Below, piece by piece: positions 35,364-43,992 of a DNA stretch of 64,000 nt (the stretch's first letter is position 1; the number at the start of each line of letters is the position of its first letter). Origin of the DNA: Bacteroidales bacterium UBA1173 (GTDB lineage Bacteria > Bacteroidota > Bacteroidia > Bacteroidales > F082); the NCBI GenBank assembly GCA_002311655.1, contig DBYZ01000007.1:126675-190674 (forward strand). The letters are read 5' to 3'. The translations under genes were made by a program, and so were the position numbers. The notes under the pieces were generated by a model. The model worked only from the letters and a program-made list of their open reading frames with translations. It was not told the DNA's origin and did not search any database.

Positions 35364-36278
35364 ATGAAGATAGTCTTTTTGGAGCCATTGGGACTCACTG
35401 TAGAAGCCGTTGAGAAGGCTTGTGACAATTTGAAGAAACAGGGACATGAGGTGGTGGTGTATCCTGACAGGAAGCCCGAGATGAACATTGAGAGGGCTGC
35501 AGGGGCCGATATCATTCTTGAGAGCAACATGCCGTTGCGCAAGGATTTCTTTGATGCGTGTCCGAACCTGAAGATGCTTTCGATAGCGTTTACCGGTCTC
35601 GACCACATTGACATGGACGAGTGCAAGCGTCGTGGCATAGTGGTGATGAATGCAGCAGGGTATTCGACGGAAGCCGTGGCAGAGGAGACGATATGCATGA
35701 TGATAGGACTATACCGTCATGTGATTGAAAATGACAGAATCACACGCAGTTGCAAAGGACCTTCGATAGCGCCCGGACGAGAGATTGCAGGCAAGACGGT
35801 GGGTATCATAGGCATGGGAGCCATCGGGCAGAGGACGGCAGCGTTGGCGCAGGCATTCGGCTGCAAGGTGATAGCATGGAACCGCACGCCGAAGCAGGTG
35901 GCAGGAGTGACTTTTGTAGACAAGGAGACGCTGTTGAAAGAAGCTGATATAGTGGCTTTGCATATAGCTTTGAACAATGAAACCAGAAACTTTTTGACCG
36001 CCAAGGACTTCGCAATGATGAAGCCGTCGGCAGTGATAGTGAATGCTGCGAGAGGACCGGTGGTGAACACTGCGGACCTTGCCGAGGCGCTTAAAAACGG
36101 AACTATAGCTGGTGCTGCATTGGATGTTTATGACGGGGAGCCACCACTGAAAGAAGATAATCCGATTTTGACGGCACCGAATACGATGCTGATGCCACAT
36201 GTGGGGTTTGCGACAAAAGAAGCGTTTGAGGCGAGATTAAACATTGTAATTAATAATATACTAAAGTTTGAAGTTTGA
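35364..36278 (+). CDS. D-isomer-specific 2-hydroxyacid dehydrogenase (phosphoglycerate dehydrogenase-like)
   Basis: The 304-aa enzyme oxidises or reduces a 2-hydroxy acid with NAD(H). The catalytic domain starts MKIVFLEPLGLTVEAVEKA. The Rossmann motif VGIIGMGAIGQRTAALAQAFGCKVIAWNR is at about 145-172. The catalytic Arg lies in VNAARGPVVNT, the Glu in YDGEPPL and the His in MLMPHVGFAT. The ACT or other regulatory domain of long SerA is absent, and serC is not adjacent, so the substrate (3-phosphoglycerate, glycerate, lactate) is open. The last codons (LKFEV, stop) lie inside the heptad repeat at 36263. Confidence 0.88.
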   Translation: MKIVFLEPLGLTVEAVEKACDNLKKQGHEVVVYPDRKPEMNIERAAGADIILESNMPLRKDFFDACPNLKMLSIAFTGLDHIDMDECKRRGIVVMNAAGYSTEAVAEETICMMIGLYRHVIENDRITRSCKGPSIAPGREIAGKTVGIIGMGAIGQRTAALAQAFGCKVIAWNRTPKQVAGVTFVDKETLLKEADIVALHIALNNETRNFLTAKDFAMMKPSAVIVNAARGPVVNTADLAEALKNGTIAGAALDVYDGEPPLKEDNPILTAPNTMLMPHVGFATKEAFEARLNIVINNILKFEV

Positions 36279-36328
36279 AGTTGGGTTAATAACTTCAAAC
36301 TGGTAACTTCAAACTTCAAACTTTTTAT
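36263..36328. terminator. Bidirectional terminator made of AGTTTGA heptads
   Basis: A perfect 20-bp inverted repeat (36263-36282 and 36305-36324) with a 22-nt centre is followed by T-rich DNA. It is composed of 7-bp AGTTTGA units. It lies between the convergent dehydrogenase and dnaG genes and also supplies the last five codons and stop of the dehydrogenase. Confidence 0.75.
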
Positions 36329-38298
36329 TATTTAGTGATTACGATGCCGAGGTCGCGGTTGATGCGGGTGCGGATTTCGTCGAGTTTTTTCTTCTTTTGA
36401 AGGAGGATGATCTGGTCATCGGGGTCGGTGCAGGATTGCAGTTCTTTGGTAATTGCGGTGCGGCGGTCGTCGATGACCATGTCTTTAAAGCGTAGTATGG
36501 TGGTGAGGACGGTCTTTTTGAGGACATCGTCTTCGGTTTTTACCACTATGCGATGACGTTGCCAGTCATCGAGTTTATATTGAGTGCTGAGGAGGTTAGC
36601 CGACAAAACTGCCACGTCTTGGTCTTCGCTAGAAGTGAAATCCTGGGCTGTTGGGAGGATGCCAGTGTCGAGTCCACGGTCGAAAGCGTCGAAAATCTTC
36701 TTGTGAGTCTCGTCTCTGAACAGAAGTCCGTCATTTTTAAGGTCGTCGATGATGAGAGATGCGATAGTGACGTTTAAAACCGTATCGTTGCCGTTTTCAT
36801 CTTTGTCGTCTATTTCGACGATATCGCTGCCGTGGGAGAGGAGGAGCTTGACGAGCTCTTGCTCTTGGAAGAAGCCGAGAGGAGTAGAATCTTTTTCAAC
36901 AGGCTGCTCGGGCGCAGATGGCTGATAGGACTGATAGGTCTGATAGGACAGATAGGAAGAATCTTGACCTGGATCGAGACCGAGTTGTTTGCGATATTTT
37001 GCTCTTAATATTTTGTTGACCTCGTTGGTGAGCGTTTGCTCGGGCATCTCGAGGGTGCGGCTGCATTCCTTAATATATGTTGCGCGATAAATCGGGTCTG
37101 GGATTACAGATATCGTCTCGACGATGTCTTTGATGACCGTGGCGCGTTTGATAGGGTCGTTTTGAGCGTCTTTGAGGAGGAGATTTGTCTTGAAACCGAT
37201 GAAATCCCTAGCGTTTTCGGTCAGGTACTTGGTGACATACTCGATAGGGTTGTTTTGCACGAAGGTGTCGGGGTCGTCTTCAGGCGGCAGCACCACGATG
37301 CGGACGTTCATGCCTTCTTCGAGTATCATGTTGGTGCCACGGAGTGCTGCGTGTATGCCTGCAGCGTCGCCGTCGTAGAGCATAGTGATATTCTTCGTGT
37401 AGCGGCTTATCATACGGATTTGCTCGGTTGTAAGAGACGTTCCGGAGCTTGCCACCACGTTTTCAATGCCAGCCTGATGCATCGAGAGCACGTCGGCGTA
37501 ACCTTCGACGAGGATACAGTTGTCGAGGCGGGAGATCTCGTTTCTGGCGAAGAAGATGCCGTATAGCGTCTGGCTTTTGTTGTAAATCTCCGATTCAGGA
37601 GAGTTAACGTATTTAGCCTTGGTTTTTTCCTTGGTGAGGATACGTCCGCCGAAGCCGATGACTTTTCCTGTGAGGTTATGAATCGGGAAGATGACACGTC
37701 CCTGATAGCGGTCATAGAGTCGGTTTTCGTAGCTTCCTGTGAGACCGACTTTTATCAGAAGGTCTTTGTCGTAGCCATGCTGCATTGCATATTCCGTGAA
37801 GGCAGAGCCGCTGTTTGGGCAGTAGCCGAGTTGGAATCGGTTGATGATGGCGTCGCGGAAGCCACGTTCGTGGAAGTAGGCGAGTCCCACCGACTGGCCT
37901 TCATCGGATGTCATCATGACGTTGGAGAAGTAATCTTGCGCGAAGCTGTTGATGTTGAACATACGTTCGCGTTCGTTCTGCGCCGCCAGTTCCTCGGGCG
38001 TCTGTTCACGTTCCTCAATCTTGATGCCATATTTCTTTGCCAGATAACGCAGAGCTTCAGGATAAGAATAACGCTCGTGTTCCATGATGAAACGCGCTGA
38101 GTCGCCGGCTTTGCCGCAGCCGAAGCATTTGAAGATGTTTCGGGCAGGGTTGACGGCAAACGAAGGTGTCTTCTCCTTGTGAAAAGGACATACTCCCCAT
38201 AAGTTCGAGCCACGTTTGCGGAGCGTGACGAATTCGCTCACCACGTCTTCGATGCGAGCTGTCTCGAGAATCTGGTTTATGGTTTCGCGTGGAATCAT
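36328..38298 (-). CDS. dnaG: DNA primase DnaG
   Basis: DnaG lays RNA primers at the replication fork. The 656-aa protein has the N-terminal zinc-binding domain (CPFHKEKTPSFAVNPARNIFKCFGCGKAGD, about 38-67), the catalytic core with LGYCPNSG and GRVIFPIHNLTGKVIGFGGR, and the TOPRIM motif VEGYADVLSMHQAG (about 263-276) with YDGDAAGIHAA (about 313). A variable C-terminal helicase-binding region follows, with a low-complexity linker SYLSYQTYQSYQPSAPEQP. Its start overlaps the atoE stop (ATGA), so its translation appears coupled to a fatty-acid transporter gene, not to rpsU/rpoD as in other phyla. Confidence 0.96.
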   Translation of the reverse strand: MIPRETINQILETARIEDVVSEFVTLRKRGSNLWGVCPFHKEKTPSFAVNPARNIFKCFGCGKAGDSARFIMEHERYSYPEALRYLAKKYGIKIEEREQTPEELAAQNERERMFNINSFAQDYFSNVMMTSDEGQSVGLAYFHERGFRDAIINRFQLGYCPNSGSAFTEYAMQHGYDKDLLIKVGLTGSYENRLYDRYQGRVIFPIHNLTGKVIGFGGRILTKEKTKAKYVNSPESEIYNKSQTLYGIFFARNEISRLDNCILVEGYADVLSMHQAGIENVVASSGTSLTTEQIRMISRYTKNITMLYDGDAAGIHAALRGTNMILEEGMNVRIVVLPPEDDPDTFVQNNPIEYVTKYLTENARDFIGFKTNLLLKDAQNDPIKRATVIKDIVETISVIPDPIYRATYIKECSRTLEMPEQTLTNEVNKILRAKYRKQLGLDPGQDSSYLSYQTYQSYQPSAPEQPVEKDSTPLGFFQEQELVKLLLSHGSDIVEIDDKDENGNDTVLNVTIASLIIDDLKNDGLLFRDETHKKIFDAFDRGLDTGILPTAQDFTSSEDQDVAVLSANLLSTQYKLDDWQRHRIVVKTEDDVLKKTVLTTILRFKDMVIDDRRTAITKELQSCTDPDDQIILLQKKKKLDEIRTRINRDLGIVITK

Positions 38299-39659
38299 AT
38301 AGCCCAGATTAAGAGTCCGCCGATGATTATTATTCCGGAAACGACGAGGTCGATGAGGCAGAAGCCCATGATATCCTTTGCGTTAAGCTTGGCTATTGCG
38401 AGAGCCGGCAATGCCCAGAAAGGCTGGATGAGGTTGGTCCATGCGTCACCCCATGCTATTGCCATTCCCGTGAGGCCATGGTCGACGTTGAGTGCTTCAC
38501 CGGCAGCGAACATGATAGGCGCTTGGATAGCCCAGTGACCGCCGCCTGAAGGCACGAACATATTAAGTATTGCCGCACAAAGGAAGGTGTATATCGGATA
38601 AGTCGTTGACGTTGAGATGTTTACGAAGGCTTCACTCACCACTGTGCCGAGGCAGATTCCCGATTCGCCGACGCCGGTGATGATGCCCATGATACCAGCA
38701 TAGAATGGGAACTGGAGCAATATTCCTGCGGCGCCGCCGACAGATTTCGCAAAGGAGCGGACGTAGGCGATAGGCGTTTTATGCAGGACGATGCCGAGGA
38801 AGAGGAATAATAGAATTACCGAGCCGAGGTCGAAGGATTTTCCTTTTATGAAGAGGCTGATTATCAGGTAGGAGAAGCCTAGAAGTGACAATATGATGCT
38901 TAGGATTCGGCTGTTTTCGAGCTTCATGGCCGGGGTTTTAGACACATTGTCATTCGTCGATACGTCAGTGTCTTCTTTGAGGAGAACCGGGTCGATGGCT
39001 ACGATTTCGCTGCCTTTCGGGTGCATCAAAGAATTTATTGTCACGAGAGCCACGGTGACCAGCACCACCATGATGATATTGTGATAGTCGAGAATGGTGT
39101 TTCCGATAGGAATTGCCGATGTGATGACGCCGTTGGTGTCTTTTGCCAGTTCGTTGACATCGGATGCCATTTTAAGCGGGATGGAACCCGAGATGCCGGC
39201 GTGCCACACCACGAATCCGCTGTATGCCGAGGCGATGAGCAGGCGATAGTCGACGTTTTTGAGTTTTTTGGCTATCTCTTTGGCGAAAATGGCGCCGACG
39301 ATGAGACCGAAGCCCCAGTTGAGCCAGCATGCCACGGCGGAGATGCCTGTGACGAGAGCTATAGCTGCAGCTGGTGTTTTTGGGAGTGATGCCAGTTGGC
39401 TGATACCTTTTTTTATTAAAGGCGCTGCTGCGAGTGTGGCGCCAGTGACAAGCACGAGAGCCATCTGCATGGAGAATCCGAGGAGGTTCCACACGCCGCC
39501 GCCCCAGTTGCTGACCACCTCGATGATGCTCTGATGGCACACAGGCATGGCGACCAGAACGGCGACAAACGTAAGAATTATTGCAAAAATGAACGGCTCA
39601 GGCAGGTATTTCTGCATGAAACCGACGCAACCATTTATTATTTTATGGAAGAACTTCAT
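38295..39659 (-). CDS. atoE: Short-chain fatty acid transporter, AtoE family
   Basis: The 454-aa integral membrane protein belongs to the AtoE/SCFA_trans family, which takes up or equilibrates short-chain fatty acids such as butyrate and acetoacetate. Family segments are clear: KYLPEPFIFAIILTFVAVLVA at the N-terminus, GFSMQMALVLVTGATLAAAPL, ACWLNWGFGLIVGAIFAKEIAKKL, YSGFVVWHAGISGSIPLKMA, and NMFVPSGGGHWAIQAPIM toward the end. About ten to twelve membrane helices are apparent. It has 4-bp ATGA overlaps with both the upstream nuclease gene and downstream dnaG. Confidence 0.92.
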   Translation of the reverse strand: MKFFHKIINGCVGFMQKYLPEPFIFAIILTFVAVLVAMPVCHQSIIEVVSNWGGGVWNLLGFSMQMALVLVTGATLAAAPLIKKGISQLASLPKTPAAAIALVTGISAVACWLNWGFGLIVGAIFAKEIAKKLKNVDYRLLIASAYSGFVVWHAGISGSIPLKMASDVNELAKDTNGVITSAIPIGNTILDYHNIIMVVLVTVALVTINSLMHPKGSEIVAIDPVLLKEDTDVSTNDNVSKTPAMKLENSRILSIILSLLGFSYLIISLFIKGKSFDLGSVILLFLFLGIVLHKTPIAYVRSFAKSVGGAAGILLQFPFYAGIMGIITGVGESGICLGTVVSEAFVNISTSTTYPIYTFLCAAILNMFVPSGGGHWAIQAPIMFAAGEALNVDHGLTGMAIAWGDAWTNLIQPFWALPALAIAKLNAKDIMGFCLIDLVVSGIIIIGGLLIWAI

Positions 39660-40945
39660 TCTACAACTATTTTACTTGTGTCGGTTAAGCCGTCAGCGTT
39701 TGTGATTCTAAGGAAATAAAAGCCTTTTGGCAGATTCTCGACAGGGATTACATGCTCGCCGACGCAATCGTTGACAAAGATATCCTGGTTATAAACTGTT
39801 TGTCCTAAGCTGTTGAACAACAATATGTTAGCTTTTCCAATGTTATTCTGTGAGAATCTGACATTTATTTTATCTGAAGCCGGGTTTGGGAAGATGTCAC
39901 GGTTCATAACGTTATCGCTGACCTCATCGACACCGATATTGAAGTTAACGGAGAGTTCCATTGTTACCGGGAGGTGGTCGGAGTTATTATGCAGAGCGTT
40001 TGCTACAGCTTGGCTCACGGCGGTATTTATAGGGTTGATGATACTCTTGTTGAAACGTCGTCCGTCTTGGCCGAGAGCGTTGTATGTGCCGCCGTTGTAA
40101 CGAATGCCGTCGCGACCGTTGTAGATGTTTTCAGACATCATGATGAAGTCGAAGCGGTCGTCCATGCCGCCGTTGGAGGCGCATCCATTGTTATCGGTAT
40201 GAGTAGATTGAGTGTGATAACTCGCATAATAGCTGTTGCTGTTCCACTCGCCCACGCCGTACGGATAAACAGGGTCGATAAAATAGCTGTTAGGATAATT
40301 GTCGCGATTTATAAGAGCCTGATAGGCAGGTTCTGAAGCGCCATAGAGGTTGAAATCGCCCATGATGAGGACGTTGCACTCACGATAGTTGAGTTCGAGG
40401 TAGCGCATGATGTTCTCCGCCATCGTTTTGCGTTTTGCCTCGTTGTCGGAACCGCTTCCAGCCTTGAGGTGAGCAATGACGCACGTCAGGATGATTTTGT
40501 TGGTGTTGTCGTTTTTAAACTTGAAATTATACACATCCACGTCGCGGATATACGTCTGTGCCATTGTGTGGCTGATGAGCGTGAGTTTTGTGGAGTTGTA
40601 GAAGATGCAGTTTGTCAGCGACGAGTTACTTGAGTTTGCGCCAGGGCCTGCCATCCAGTAGTCTATTCCGTTGATATTCAGGTTGTTATTGACGAAATTG
40701 GTCGGCAGAGATGTGTTCCTACCCATTTCGCAGACGGTGAAAACATCAGGGTAATAGGCTGTGAGGATGGTACGTATGTAGCCATCCTTATCATTGACAT
40801 TGTTGTTTTCGGCGTTGCAATAGCCAGTGTTGTTGCCATAATTAAGAAGGTTATATTGCATTACTTTCAGCGTTTCGGTTTGGGCGGAAGCTGAAAAGTA
40901 GAATCCGAGTAGGATTAATGATATGAGTATGATATTCTTTTTCAT
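39656..40945 (-). CDS. Secreted endonuclease/exonuclease/phosphatase-family protein with T9SS sorting domain
   Basis: The 429-aa protein begins with a signal peptide (MKKNIILISLILLGFYFSASAQ) followed by an EEP-fold domain: VMQYNLLNYGN, CEMGRN, LKAGSG, LIMGDFNLYG (Asp-Asn of the active site, about 196-203) and the closing NNSDHLPVTMEL (Asp-His near 327). The C-terminus (about 355-429, DIFPNPASDKINVRF ... GFYFLRITNADGLTDTSKIVVE) is a type A T9SS sorting domain. It is probably a surface or secreted nuclease or phosphodiesterase that scavenges nucleic acid. Its stop overlaps the atoE start (ATGA), and it follows the pseudouridine synthase by 18 bp. Confidence 0.88.
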   Translation of the reverse strand: MKKNIILISLILLGFYFSASAQTETLKVMQYNLLNYGNNTGYCNAENNNVNDKDGYIRTILTAYYPDVFTVCEMGRNTSLPTNFVNNNLNINGIDYWMAGPGANSSNSSLTNCIFYNSTKLTLISHTMAQTYIRDVDVYNFKFKNDNTNKIILTCVIAHLKAGSGSDNEAKRKTMAENIMRYLELNYRECNVLIMGDFNLYGASEPAYQALINRDNYPNSYFIDPVYPYGVGEWNSNSYYASYHTQSTHTDNNGCASNGGMDDRFDFIMMSENIYNGRDGIRYNGGTYNALGQDGRRFNKSIINPINTAVSQAVANALHNNSDHLPVTMELSVNFNIGVDEVSDNVMNRDIFPNPASDKINVRFSQNNIGKANILLFNSLGQTVYNQDIFVNDCVGEHVIPVENLPKGFYFLRITNADGLTDTSKIVVE

Positions 40946-40963
40946 GGCAACAACATTATGATA

Positions 40964-42154
40964 TTATTCTATTCTTTTGAGCATTGATATTTCAGCGCTG
41001 GTTAGGAAACGCCAGTGGCCGCGAGGCAGGTTCTGTTTTGTGAGGCCTGCGAGCATCACGCGGTCGAGTTTTGTCACTTCATAGCCCAGGCTTTCGAAGA
41101 TACGGCGTACGATATGATTACGTCCAGAGTGGATTTCGACGCCCACTTCACGCATTGTAGGGTCATCGACCACATAGTCGATTTTGTCGACTTGGATAGG
41201 ACCGTCTTCAAGCATGAGACCTTTTTCGATTTTCTCGAAGTCGGCTGCTGTGAGAGGCTTGTTGAGTGTGACGTGATAAAGTTTCTTCACCTCGTGGCTC
41301 GGGTGTGTAAGAGTCTTGGCGAGTTCGCCGTCATTGGTGAGCAGCAGCAGTCCGATGGTATTACGGTCGAGGCGGCCGACAGGGTAGATACGTTCCTGGC
41401 ATGCGCCTTCTACGAGGTCCATGACGGTGTGGCGCTCGTAAGGGTCGTCGCTTGTGGTGATGACGCCTTTAGGCTTGTTTAACAAGACATAACGAAGTTT
41501 TTCACGGTTGAGTGTCTGTCCGCCGTACACCACTTTGTCTGTTGTTTTCACTTTTGTGCCGAGTTCGGTGACCACTTCGCCGTTCACTGTCACAGCGCCT
41601 GCGAGGATGAGGTCGTCGGCTTCACGGCGTGAGCAAATGCCTGAGTCGGCGAGATATTTGTTGAGGCGGATCTCGCCTGTTGCGCGAGGACGGTCGAATT
41701 CCGGGTCTTTCTCGCGGCGGTAACCACGACGGCCACCTCTCATTGGGCGTTCTTCGTCACGGTTAAAACGTTTTCCGAGCGGTTTTTTATCGCCGAACGG
41801 TTTTCTTTCGGATCTTTCACCAAAAGATTTTCTTTCACCTCTTTCGTCATCGTTTCTTCTGCCGAAAGGCTTCTTATCGCCACGGCTGAACGGTTTTCTG
41901 TCTTCACGGTCATCGCGACCGAATGGTTTTCTCTCGCTGCGACCGAAAGATTTCTTTTCGCCTCTCTCGTCATCACGACGACCGAAGCTTCTTTTTTCGC
42001 CGAAAGGTTTTCTTTCATAGCGTTCTTCATCGCCCTCACGGCGAGCTTTTTCTCTTGCAAACTGCTCTAATCTCTCGTCACTGAATCTTCTGACTTCGGC
42101 AGTTTTTCTTCTGGCAACGTGCTGACGTTTGCCGTTTCTTTCTTCGTTATTCAT
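40964..42154 (-). CDS. RsuA/RluB-family rRNA pseudouridine synthase with Arg-rich N-terminal repeats
   Basis: The C-terminal 240 residues of this 396-aa protein form the enzyme: an S4 domain (IRLNKYLADSGICSRREADDLILAGAVTVNGEV, about 157-190) and the catalytic domain with GRLDRNTIGLLLLTNDGEL (catalytic Asp) and HSGRNHIVRRIFESLGYEV. It would convert a uridine in large-subunit rRNA to pseudouridine. Residues 1-150 are low complexity, with repeats such as ERKPFGRRDDERGEKKSFG, and are probably a disordered RNA-binding tail. Long charged tails of this kind occur in Bacteroidetes homologues. It is first in the minus-strand run leading to dnaG. Confidence 0.9.
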   Translation of the reverse strand: MNNEERNGKRQHVARRKTAEVRRFSDERLEQFAREKARREGDEERYERKPFGEKRSFGRRDDERGEKKSFGRSERKPFGRDDREDRKPFSRGDKKPFGRRNDDERGERKSFGERSERKPFGDKKPLGKRFNRDEERPMRGGRRGYRREKDPEFDRPRATGEIRLNKYLADSGICSRREADDLILAGAVTVNGEVVTELGTKVKTTDKVVYGGQTLNREKLRYVLLNKPKGVITTSDDPYERHTVMDLVEGACQERIYPVGRLDRNTIGLLLLTNDGELAKTLTHPSHEVKKLYHVTLNKPLTAADFEKIEKGLMLEDGPIQVDKIDYVVDDPTMREVGVEIHSGRNHIVRRIFESLGYEVTKLDRVMLAGLTKQNLPRGHWRFLTSAEISMLKRIE

Positions 42155-42184
42155 TGTTTAAAAAAATTATAAAATATTGGGCTG

Positions 42185-42192
42185 CAAAATTA
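42185..42192 (-). promoter_or_regulatory. -7 box for the pseudouridine synthase run
   Basis: On the minus strand it reads TAATTTTG, 30 bp upstream of the start codon. It is likely to serve the packed genes down to dnaG. Confidence 0.5.
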
Positions 42193-42199
42193 CAAAAAA

Positions 42200-42234
42200 G
42201 TTTGGAGTTTGAAGTTTGGAGTTTGAAGTTTTTT
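42200..42234. repeat. Heptad repeat GTTTGGA/GTTTGAA in a divergent promoter region
   Basis: Four 7-bp units alternate GTTTGGA and GTTTGAA (42200-42227), then run into T. It lies between the divergent pseudouridine synthase and S8 protease promoters, without an inverted partner, unlike the copies at 36263, 47572 and 48759. Confidence 0.65.
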
Positions 42235-42263
42235 AAAAAATATCGCAATAAACAAAAAATGAC

Positions 42264-42271
42264 TATATTTG
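42264..42271 (+). promoter_or_regulatory. -7 box for the S8 protease
   Basis: TATATTTG matches TAnnTTTG. It ends only 5 bp before an in-frame GTG at 42276, which supports the ATG at 42294 as the real start. Confidence 0.6.
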
Positions 42272-42293
42272 CAAAGTGAAAATTTATTTAAAA

Positions 42294-43925
42294 ATGAAAA
42301 AGTTATCATTATTATTGATTATGCTGGTGGCTGCAGTTGTTATGCAGGCGCAGATTGCTACAAACATTTATTGGGTACAATTTACGGATAAGAACGATTC
42401 GCCTTATTCCATTGACAGACCTGAAGAGTTTTTGAGCCAGAGAGCTTTGGATAGAAGAGCGCGACTCGAAATAGAGATTGACGAGTATGATATTCCTGTC
42501 AATCCTCAGTATTTGCAGGCTGTTGAAGCGTGTGGAGCTCAGCTTTTGAACCCTTCAAAATGGTTAAACGGCGTGTCAGTTTACACCACAAGTCAGAGTG
42601 TTGTTGACGCGATTAATGCTTTGGAGTTTGTTCAGGTTGTAAGAAACTGTCCGAATAATCCGGAAGCCCAGCGTGACAAGGAGATTTGGCTTGCCAACGA
42701 GATGAAAGCTTCGGGTAATCCTGTTGTTGCGAGAGGTTATTACGGTGGAGCACAGACACAGGTTTATCAATTGAATATCCAGCAGTTGCATGAGATGGGA
42801 TATGATGGAACAGGTGTTGTGATTGCTGTTTTGGACGGCGGTTTCATTGGCACTGACGAGCATTCCGCTTTTGACAATATGCGTGCTGAAGGACGTCTGC
42901 TTGGCGTGAAAGACTTCGTATATGGTTCAGAATCAGTGTATTCGCAGAGCACACACGGAACTTCTTGTTTGAGCACTATGGGTGCTTTTGAGCCTAACAA
43001 CATGGTTGGAACGGCTCCAAAAGCTTCATATTATCTGTTCCACACCGAAGACGGTAACAGCGAGAACATCGTTGAGGAATACAACTGGGTTTCTGGTGCT
43101 GAATTGGCTGATTCTCTTGGTGTTGACGTTTGTTCGACATCTTTGGGTTACATCGATTTCGACATGCCGCAGTGGGATCATCATTTCCCGGATTATGACG
43201 GCCACACCGCTCCGATGACCATTGGTGCTGAGATTGCCGCAAGCCGTGGTTTGATTTGCATGAACTCTGCAGGCAACGAAGGCGATGGCACATGCACTTT
43301 GGGAATCCCTGCAGATGCTGAACATATCATCACAGTGGGCGCTGTTGACGGCAATGGCGACCGTGCATGGTTCAGCTCGGTTGGACCTACTTACGACGGT
43401 CGTATCAAGCCAGATGTGATGGCGATGGGTGATGACACGTACGTGGCATCAGGATGGGGCGGCTATTACAATGGCGACGGCACATCATTCTCATGCCCAG
43501 TGTTTGCCGGTGCTATGGCGTGTCTGCGTCAGGCATTCCCGGAAGTCAGCGTGCAAGCTATGTGCGATGTCGTGCGTGCAGCAGGAAACAACGCAAATAA
43601 TCCTGACAACTATTTCGGATACGGAATCACAGATTTCAAGTTGGCATTTGATATGCTGACAAACAGTGTCGCCGAGAACGAGATGAAGAATTCGATTTTC
43701 GAAGTATATCCGAATCCTGCAAAAGGCAAGGTGACAGTGGCTTTGAGAGAAGATGTCGCTGTTAACTCTATAACTTTATATGGCGTTACCGGACAGGTTT
43801 TACTTAACACCAATAATATCAACGAGTTAGAGACAACTATAAATAATTTGAGTTCTGGCGTTTACACTGTCAAGATGGATTCTGAAAGCGGAAACCAGAC
43901 CTTGAAAGTTGTTTTGACGAAGTAA
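42294..43925 (+). CDS. Secreted subtilisin-like (S8) serine protease with T9SS sorting domain
   Basis: The ATG at 42294 gives 543 aa with a clean signal peptide (MKKLSLLLIMLVAAVVMQAQ); an in-frame GTG at 42276 adds six residues but would coincide with the transcription start. The catalytic triad is intact: Asp181 in VLDGGF, His221 in STHGTS and Ser398 in GTSFSCPVFAG, with the oxyanion Asn in NSAGNEG. The N-terminal part (WVQFTDKNDSPYSIDRPEEFLSQRALDRRARLEIE) resembles the pro-region of Bacteroidetes S8 enzymes. The C-terminus (FEVYPNPAKGKVTVAL ... GVYTVKMDSESGNQTLKVVLTK) is a T9SS sorting domain. It is an extracellular protease, monocistronic. Confidence 0.92.
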   Translation: MKKLSLLLIMLVAAVVMQAQIATNIYWVQFTDKNDSPYSIDRPEEFLSQRALDRRARLEIEIDEYDIPVNPQYLQAVEACGAQLLNPSKWLNGVSVYTTSQSVVDAINALEFVQVVRNCPNNPEAQRDKEIWLANEMKASGNPVVARGYYGGAQTQVYQLNIQQLHEMGYDGTGVVIAVLDGGFIGTDEHSAFDNMRAEGRLLGVKDFVYGSESVYSQSTHGTSCLSTMGAFEPNNMVGTAPKASYYLFHTEDGNSENIVEEYNWVSGAELADSLGVDVCSTSLGYIDFDMPQWDHHFPDYDGHTAPMTIGAEIAASRGLICMNSAGNEGDGTCTLGIPADAEHIITVGAVDGNGDRAWFSSVGPTYDGRIKPDVMAMGDDTYVASGWGGYYNGDGTSFSCPVFAGAMACLRQAFPEVSVQAMCDVVRAAGNNANNPDNYFGYGITDFKLAFDMLTNSVAENEMKNSIFEVYPNPAKGKVTVALREDVAVNSITLYGVTGQVLLNTNNINELETTINNLSSGVYTVKMDSESGNQTLKVVLTK

Positions 43926-43964
43926 AAATTTTTTAAAAAACACTTGGAAATATCAAATATTTCT

Positions 43965-43972
43965 TATCTTTG
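43965..43972 (+). promoter_or_regulatory. -7 box for the oxygen-defence cluster
   Basis: TATCTTTG matches TAnnTTTG, and TTG at 43944-43946 gives an 18-bp spacing. It is the only good promoter I see before the run DHOD-like, rubredoxin, flavin reductase-rubredoxin, flavodiiron protein. Confidence 0.65.
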
Positions 43973-43992
43973 TAGTTCGAAATTTTAAAACT

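Noticed and set aside
42276..42293. GTG as start of the S8 protease
   Set aside because: It lies 5 bp after the -7 box and would put six extra polar residues before a clean signal peptide; ATG 42294 fits better.
42577..43325. Minus-strand frames inside the S8 protease gene
   Set aside because: They are antisense shadows with no recognisable domain.
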